Below are positions 59,343 through 64,000 of a stretch of 64,000 nucleotides of DNA, one piece after another (within the stretch, counting starts at the first letter, position 1; every line of letters begins with the position of its first letter). The stretch lies in NCBI GenBank assembly GCA_964386635.1, contig CAYLRO010000002.1, positions 43,515-107,514 on the forward strand, read 5' to 3'. Below the pieces are notes generated by a model. That model worked only from the letters and a program-made list of their open reading frames with translations, was not told the DNA's origin and did not search any database. This DNA is from Sabulitectum sp964386635. GTDB lineage: Bacteria > Fermentibacterota > Fermentibacteria > Fermentibacterales > JCC-6. The position numbers and the translations under genes were made by a program.

Positions 59343-60341
59343 ATGGAACAGCGGATAAGAGACCGATTTACTGATGCCATTCTGGCAGAAGCAGCAAGCC
59401 GATACGGAGTAACTTCCGATTCGCTTGTGTCCCTGGGAGGGTTTGAGAGTTTCATTTACAGGTACGACCAGGGAAGTTCCGGGGTTATTCTTCGACTGGC
59501 ACACAGTCTTCGCAGAACTCATGACTTAATACAGGGTGAAGTTAATTTCATCAGGTATCTTGCGGATAATGGAGTTGCAGTGGCAGATGCGATTCCTTCA
59601 ATTCCCGGGAACCTTATTGAAGAGATTCCTGACTGTGAAGGCGGCAGTTTTCTGGTTACCGCCTTCAGGGAGATTAAGGGAAAAACTCCCTGGGACTTCG
59701 GCTGGACTCCTGAGCTCTTCGAACAGTATGGAAGTACCATGGGGAAGATGCACAGGCTGGCTGTGGGCTACTCGCCGGAGAAACGGCTGCGGCCAGCATG
59801 GAACAGCCATGAGCTGGGTGGCGACCTCACTGAAATGATCCCTGCCAGCCAGTCTGCTGTTGCGGATCGGATTCGGGAGCTGGAAGCTCAGGCTCTTGCT
59901 TTGCCGGTTGAAAAAAACTCATACGGTCTTGTTCATTACGATGTGCATGAGGGAAACATGCTTATCGACAGGAACGGCAGGATCAACCTGTTCGACTTTG
60001 ACGACTGCTCAATGAACTGGTTTGCATTCGATATAGCTGTTGCTCTGTTTTACATGGTGACAAATGCAGAGGAGCCTGAAAAGGTGGCGATGGAATTCCT
60101 GAAACCCTATTTCCAGGGATATTCAAGAGAGTACAGTCTCAGCAGGAAGTGGCTTGAGCATATCCCTCTTTTCCTTAGAATTCGTGAGGTGGACATGTAC
60201 GCTGTGATACACAGGAGCATGGACCTCTCTTCTCTGGACGTATGGTGCGGAAAGTTCATGGATGGAAGACGTGAACGGATAGAAAACGGAACTCCCTATC
60301 TTGATCTGGATTTTGCCCGGTTCGGTGAGCACTTCCGTTGA
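59343..60341 (+). CDS. Aminoglycoside/choline-phosphotransferase-like (APH) kinase
   Basis: The 332-residue protein has the protein-kinase-like APH fold: N-lobe GGFESFIYRYDQ and VILRLAHSLRRTHDLIQGE, the catalytic loop LVHYDVHEGNMLIDRNG (HxDxxxxN, with Asp and Asn), and a metal-binding INLFDFDDCSMNWFAFDIA. The substrate could be a small alcohol or amine, an antibiotic, or a sugar (homoserine-kinase-like ThrB also belongs here). No resistance context is seen. The stop overlaps the next gene by TTGA. Confidence 0.82.
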   Translation: MEQRIRDRFTDAILAEAASRYGVTSDSLVSLGGFESFIYRYDQGSSGVILRLAHSLRRTHDLIQGEVNFIRYLADNGVAVADAIPSIPGNLIEEIPDCEGGSFLVTAFREIKGKTPWDFGWTPELFEQYGSTMGKMHRLAVGYSPEKRLRPAWNSHELGGDLTEMIPASQSAVADRIRELEAQALALPVEKNSYGLVHYDVHEGNMLIDRNGRINLFDFDDCSMNWFAFDIAVALFYMVTNAEEPEKVAMEFLKPYFQGYSREYSLSRKWLEHIPLFLRIREVDMYAVIHRSMDLSSLDVWCGKFMDGRRERIENGTPYLDLDFARFGEHFR

Positions 60342-61765
60342 CCGGCCCAGGGGTGCTGTTTGTGGATGTTCAGGCTGTGGGCAGCCCTGGCAGCGGATTC
60401 CCTCTTGAGGTAGCATGGAAACCGGAAACAGGTCCCGCTCACAGCTTTCTTGTTCGCCGCTCAGGGATTGAGGTTCCGGCAAGAATAAGGTCAATAACCG
60501 GAATTTCTTCTGATGACCTTTGCAGTTCGGCTGCCATACCTGTGGAAGAGTTGAGACAGCTGTTCATGTCAGCTGCTGGACTCTGTCCAGGGCAAACGCC
60601 TCTGATTTTAGCAGCTCATCATGCTGTTTACGAGAAGAAATGGCTGGACAGTCTCACCGGTATGGACCTTGATTTTCTCTGCACCAGAATACTGGCAAAA
60701 GAGCAGCTGGTCAATCTGCGCTCCGGCAGTCTCAGGGCGGTTGCCGGGCACATCGGGTACTCCATGGGGGAGAAGAGAAGAGCACTGGAACACATTCTGG
60801 CTACAGAGGCGATTTACCAGGCCCTGCAGATGGGTTTTGAAAACGTCCTTTCGAAAAGAGAAGAGAGGCTGTCCCTTCCTGAAAACCCCGGTGTATACAG
60901 ATTTTCCGATACTGCGGGAAGGCTTCTTTACGTAGGAAAAGCCGGGAACCTCAGGCGAAGGGTAAACAGCCATTTTACAGGAAAATCCAAAGGCAGACAC
61001 TCGGAGCTGATCTCCAGGGTATCCAGAATTGACTGTGAAATTCTCGAGACTGCTTTTCACGCAGCAGTTCGGGAAAGTGAACTTATCAGCACTCTGTCCC
61101 CTGAATACAATTCAGCTGGAAAGATCCGAACTGCTGAACTCTGGTTCCTCTCACCTGATCTCACTGAAGTTCTTGAACAGGGACACAGCAGAGCCTGCTA
61201 CGGTCCGTTCGTTTCACTGCATCCTGCTGCAGAATTTTCCCGGCTCGTTCAGATGATACATTCCGGCGATGTATCAGCGGAAATTGTGGAAAACCTTATG
61301 GGAAAGGCCCCTGTTCAGCTTGTTTATAACGTACTGATGCAGTGGAGAATTCAGGTGCTTGAACAGGGGATTCTTCAGTACGGAATTCACCTGTTTCTTC
61401 AGCCACGGGAGACCAGGAAAAAAGAGAAGGCCATGAAAGAAGAAATTGTTGATGAACAATATGTAAGGGCCCGGCTGGATAATCTTCTCATGGCTGGAGC
61501 TCACATGTGCCGGAAATCCGCCGCTTCTGGACTTCTTGCAGGAAGTTCTGTGACATGGGCTGACAGCGCCTCTCCGGATACTGTGCATGACTATGTGGAT
61601 AACTCGCCACGTGATATGCGGGATCAGGCTGAAGTGCGGAAACTGCTTGTGGTTCTCTCAGAGATAAAGAGAATTTACAGAGATTCTGCGGTTGTGAAAA
61701 TTACTACTGCCGGCGGCTTCGTTCTGAAAGGCGCTGCTCTGGAAAATCTGATCCTATTACTGTAA
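60338..61765 (+). CDS. Degenerate DnaQ-like exonuclease fused to a GIY-YIG (UvrC/Cho-like) nuclease
   Basis: The 475-residue protein has three parts. Residues 1-165 follow the DEDDh exonuclease fold (VLFVDVQAVG, ARIRSITGIS, RRALEHILATEAIYQ) but the catalytic Glu is Gln12, the Exo II Asp is Glu99, and the Exo III His/Asp are Arg147/His152. Residues 178-262 are an intact GIY-YIG domain: PGVYRF (185-187 GVY), LLYVGKAGNLRRRV, and catalytic Glu246 in RESELI. The C-terminal 200 residues are a UvrC-related or unassigned helical region. DnaQ-GIY fusions are known (Cho-type); loss of the DnaQ site is unusual. Start is TTG at 60338. Confidence 0.8.
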   Translation: MTGPGVLFVDVQAVGSPGSGFPLEVAWKPETGPAHSFLVRRSGIEVPARIRSITGISSDDLCSSAAIPVEELRQLFMSAAGLCPGQTPLILAAHHAVYEKKWLDSLTGMDLDFLCTRILAKEQLVNLRSGSLRAVAGHIGYSMGEKRRALEHILATEAIYQALQMGFENVLSKREERLSLPENPGVYRFSDTAGRLLYVGKAGNLRRRVNSHFTGKSKGRHSELISRVSRIDCEILETAFHAAVRESELISTLSPEYNSAGKIRTAELWFLSPDLTEVLEQGHSRACYGPFVSLHPAAEFSRLVQMIHSGDVSAEIVENLMGKAPVQLVYNVLMQWRIQVLEQGILQYGIHLFLQPRETRKKEKAMKEEIVDEQYVRARLDNLLMAGAHMCRKSAASGLLAGSSVTWADSASPDTVHDYVDNSPRDMRDQAEVRKLLVVLSEIKRIYRDSAVVKITTAGGFVLKGAALENLILLL

Positions 61766-61821
61766 AAACATTTCCCAGTGAATAAGCCGAAATTTGCATA
61801 ATGGCAATTGAATTTATCATA

Positions 61822-61843
61822 TTGTCAATGTTGTTTTTGACAA
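61822..61843 (+). promoter_or_regulatory. Inverted repeat overlapping a -35 box before the DUF5916 gene
   Basis: TTGTCAA (61822-61828) and TTGACAA (61837-61843) are a perfect 7-bp inverted repeat with an 8-base spacer. The right arm contains TTGACA, a perfect -35. TATGAC (61859-61864), 16 bases further, is a 4-of-6 -10. A repressor bound here would block polymerase. Confidence 0.5.
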
Positions 61844-61894
61844 CACACAACACCCTAGTATGACATAAGGGTCATTGAAAAGGAAGGGGTTTCC

Positions 61895-64000
61895 ATGCTG
61901 CAGCTATTCACTGTTCTGGTGTTAACCACTGCAACTCCCCAGGGCTCATTGACAGCTGTGAGAACGGACTCTGCTCCGGAAATTGACGGTATTCTCGAGG
62001 AATCAGTCTGGAATCTGACTACAGGAGAAACCTGTGAGCTGTGGCAGTTTGCTCCGAATTACAACGAAGAAATGACACAGCCCACTACACTGAAGATACT
62101 CTACGATGATTCTTACATTTACTTCGGTATGATCATGACTGATTCTCTGCCTGACAGAATGGTGGGTGCCCTTACCCCCAGAGACAACTACATCAATGGA
62201 GAATGGATCGCAATTCTTCTGGATACATGGTGTGACGGAAGAAGCGCTTTCAGTTTTGAAGTCAGCCTTGCGAACTCTCAGATGGATTCAAGGCTGAACG
62301 GTCAGGGAGGCTGGGATTACAGCTGGGATGCTGTATGGGAGAGTGGAACCGCCAGACTGGAAAACGGCTGGTCAGCTGAATTTGCTATTCCTCTCAGCTG
62401 CCTGAGGTTTCCCGACTGTCCGGAGCAGCGGTGGTCTGTGAACTTCCAGAGAATCCTCAGCAGAACCTCTGAGAACGGGTGGTACAGATTGTCTGAAAGT
62501 CAGCAGATGGCTGACCTTACTGATTTTGCTGTTATTGAGGGTATCTCCGGTATAGACGGTTCCCTGGGAATGGAGTTCAGACCCTATCTGGCAGGGAAGT
62601 ACTTCGATCGTCAAACGCAAAATCAGGATGAGTTTACAGGTGATGCAGGACTCGATCTTAAAATGGGACTGTCCAGCGGTGTAACAGCAGACTTCACATT
62701 GAACCCGGATTTCGGCCAGGTGGAAGCTGATGAATCAGAAATGAATCTCAGTCATTTCGAACTGTTCCTGCAGGAGAGAAGACCCTTTTTCATGGAACGG
62801 AGAGAGCTGTTTGAAATGCCGTTCAATCTGTTCTATTCCAGAAGGATAGGAGCTGTGGGAGGGAATGGTGATCTTGTGCCTATCATCGGAGGAGCAAAGA
62901 TCACAGGCAGCATCGGGCAGTACAGGTTCGGATTCCTGGATGCTGTTACCGGTCGGGTGTGGGAGGATGACACCACACTGGTGGAAACCGGTGCAAACTA
63001 TGGTGTATTCAGAGGTATCAGAGAGTTTGCCGGCTACAACTACCTTGCTGTTTCAGCTGTGTCGAAGGACTCCTGGGAGCAGGAGGGTATCGATGCAGAA
63101 AGCAACAGTGGTGCAGCTTTTGACGGGGCTTACGAACTGCCTGGAGGAAACCTTGTTTCCGGATATCTTGCAGGAAGCTGGAATACCGGAATGGATGACG
63201 GTATGGCCTGGAGTCTGGAGCTGGATAAGGTTAGAAGCACCCTGGGGTACTGGGGCGGTTTCGCTCAGGTTGATAAGAATTTTGATGTAAACGGAACAGG
63301 CTTCACAACGGAAACAAACTACAGACATACCTGGGGAGGCATACGGAAAACATTCCGCCCTGAGAACATCTTCTCTACTTTTTCTCTCTGGAGCAGTTAC
63401 AGTTATAGAAATCAGATAGACGGAGAAGTGCTGAATCAGAACAGCCACATTGAAGTAAACGGAACATTCAAGAACGGCTGGAATTTTACAGCACAGACAG
63501 AAATTGCAGGAGATAACTTTGATCCCTACGAGGGACCGGAAGGCCACTTCTATGACGGATCTGTTAACTATTTTGCAGGTGGAGGATCAAATCCGTTCTA
63601 CCCATTCAAGTTCTGGGCCGGGGCCGGCGGAGGAGAGTATGACAGTCAGGGTACATTCACAAATCTGACCGGTAACATGAGATACAGACCTGTTCCGGTT
63701 CTTGAAGCCTCAATTGCCGGCAACTGGTTCAGAACATTCGATACCGAGAACTACAACTGGGAGGTTGAAGAATTTGATGTAAGGTCCACTGACTGGCGTT
63801 CGGTAACTGTAAGACTTGCATACATGTTCAACCCGGAAATGAATCTGAGGCTATTCTCTCAGTATTCCGATTTCACAATGGACTATCAGGCAACTGGAGA
63901 ATCCGAGAGCAGTCAGATCAGGTCCAATCTGCTTTTCTCATGGCAGTATCGGCCAGGCAGCATGTTCTACATCCTGGGTGAGACGATTTTCAACGGTGAC
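61895..64000 (+). CDS. DUF5916 outer-membrane protein with CBM9-like N-terminus, partial (3' end outside window)
   Basis: 702 codons are open to the window end. A short signal (MLQLFTVLVLTTATPQG) without basic residues is followed by a carbohydrate-binding family-9-like domain (APEIDGILEESVWNL, IYFGMIMTDSLPDRMVG, WIAILLDTW), then the DUF5916 signature TADFTLNPDFGQVEADESEM and FLQERRPFFMERRELFE, and beta-barrel strands (GWNFTAQTEIAGDNFDPYEG). Members are predicted outer-membrane proteins of FCB bacteria, possibly TonB-independent transporters or proteolysis-associated, function unknown. The ATG at 61895 has AAGGAAGGGG upstream. Confidence 0.88.
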   Translation, partial: MLQLFTVLVLTTATPQGSLTAVRTDSAPEIDGILEESVWNLTTGETCELWQFAPNYNEEMTQPTTLKILYDDSYIYFGMIMTDSLPDRMVGALTPRDNYINGEWIAILLDTWCDGRSAFSFEVSLANSQMDSRLNGQGGWDYSWDAVWESGTARLENGWSAEFAIPLSCLRFPDCPEQRWSVNFQRILSRTSENGWYRLSESQQMADLTDFAVIEGISGIDGSLGMEFRPYLAGKYFDRQTQNQDEFTGDAGLDLKMGLSSGVTADFTLNPDFGQVEADESEMNLSHFELFLQERRPFFMERRELFEMPFNLFYSRRIGAVGGNGDLVPIIGGAKITGSIGQYRFGFLDAVTGRVWEDDTTLVETGANYGVFRGIREFAGYNYLAVSAVSKDSWEQEGIDAESNSGAAFDGAYELPGGNLVSGYLAGSWNTGMDDGMAWSLELDKVRSTLGYWGGFAQVDKNFDVNGTGFTTETNYRHTWGGIRKTFRPENIFSTFSLWSSYSYRNQIDGEVLNQNSHIEVNGTFKNGWNFTAQTEIAGDNFDPYEGPEGHFYDGSVNYFAGGGSNPFYPFKFWAGAGGGEYDSQGTFTNLTGNMRYRPVPVLEASIAGNWFRTFDTENYNWEVEEFDVRSTDWRSVTVRLAYMFNPEMNLRLFSQYSDFTMDYQATGESESSQIRSNLLFSWQYRPGSMFYILGETIFNGD

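Noticed and set aside
59343..60341. Aminoglycoside-resistance gene
   Set aside because: APH-fold kinases include many metabolic enzymes and the surroundings show no mobile element or resistance context.

Overview
The window is a gene-dense bacterial chromosome segment from an uncultured, didermic (Gram-negative) organism. Outer-membrane evidence includes a phosphate porin, a BamA/TamA-like barrel, a Wza-like exporter, a DUF5916 barrel and several lipoproteins. Secreted beta-propeller proteins ending in FlgD-Ig/type-IX-like C-terminal modules, frequent TTG and GTG starts and roughly 50% GC recall the FCB-group candidate phyla (Fermentibacterota/Aegiribacteria-like). That placement is an impression from gene style, not a phylogenetic result. 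No rRNA, tRNA, CRISPR array or transposase was recognised.

Layout. (1) 1-3.6 kb: an AddB-like nuclease/helicase subunit (C-terminus outside the window) coupled to an eIF2B-family isomerase-like gene, divergent from a TPR-like gene. (2) 3.6-11.5 kb: gmd, a DUF1015 protein, a lipoprotein, a thioredoxin-fold protein without CxxC, ATP sulfurylase, and two tandem paralogous fibronectin-like lipoproteins. (3) 11.5-17.4 kb, minus strand: an envelope operon with a BamA/TamA-like barrel, a barrel-SppA fusion, DUF1846 and PrsW. (4) 17.5-36.5 kb, plus strand: a surface-glycan locus with glycosyltransferases, two Wzx-like flippases, nucleotide-sugar enzymes (RmlA, RmlB, UDP-glucuronate decarboxylase, an RMD-like reductase), Wza-like and Wzz-like export proteins, MurB, a FemAB-like transferase and two large beta-propeller proteins. 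(5) 36.4-44.2 kb: a phosphate regulon (phoB-phoR, porin, pstSCAB, phoU) with a PHO-box-like triple TTAACA repeat before the porin. (6) 44.4-50.1 kb: a sulfotransferase, a lipoprotein, and a molybdate/tungstate transporter operon with an embedded TrmO. (7) 50.1-54.5 kb: an accessory-looking block, punctuated by three copies of an intergenic repeat. It holds a GT-C membrane transferase, a winged-helix/nucleotidyltransferase plus HEPN pair behind a textbook promoter/operator, a gene remnant and a secreted propeller. (8) 54.5-64 kb: a BioD/DRTGG protein, an MFS transporter, the CCA-adding enzyme, a Gate-domain membrane protein, an APH-like kinase, a pseudo-exonuclease/GIY-YIG fusion and a DUF5916 outer-membrane protein cut by the window end.

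How the parts work together. Region 4 can make GDP-, dTDP- and UDP-linked sugars, assemble them on a lipid carrier, flip and export them. phoB overlaps the last flippase gene, so phosphate sensing may be co-transcribed with glycan export. PhoR/PhoB should drive porin-pstSCAB-phoU through the TTAACA repeats. The best candidate for an undescribed system is the module at 51.76-52.80 kb. A promoter whose spacer is filled by a perfect inverted repeat initiates an apparently leaderless mRNA for a winged-helix/MNT protein, which is translationally coupled to a HEPN-like protein.
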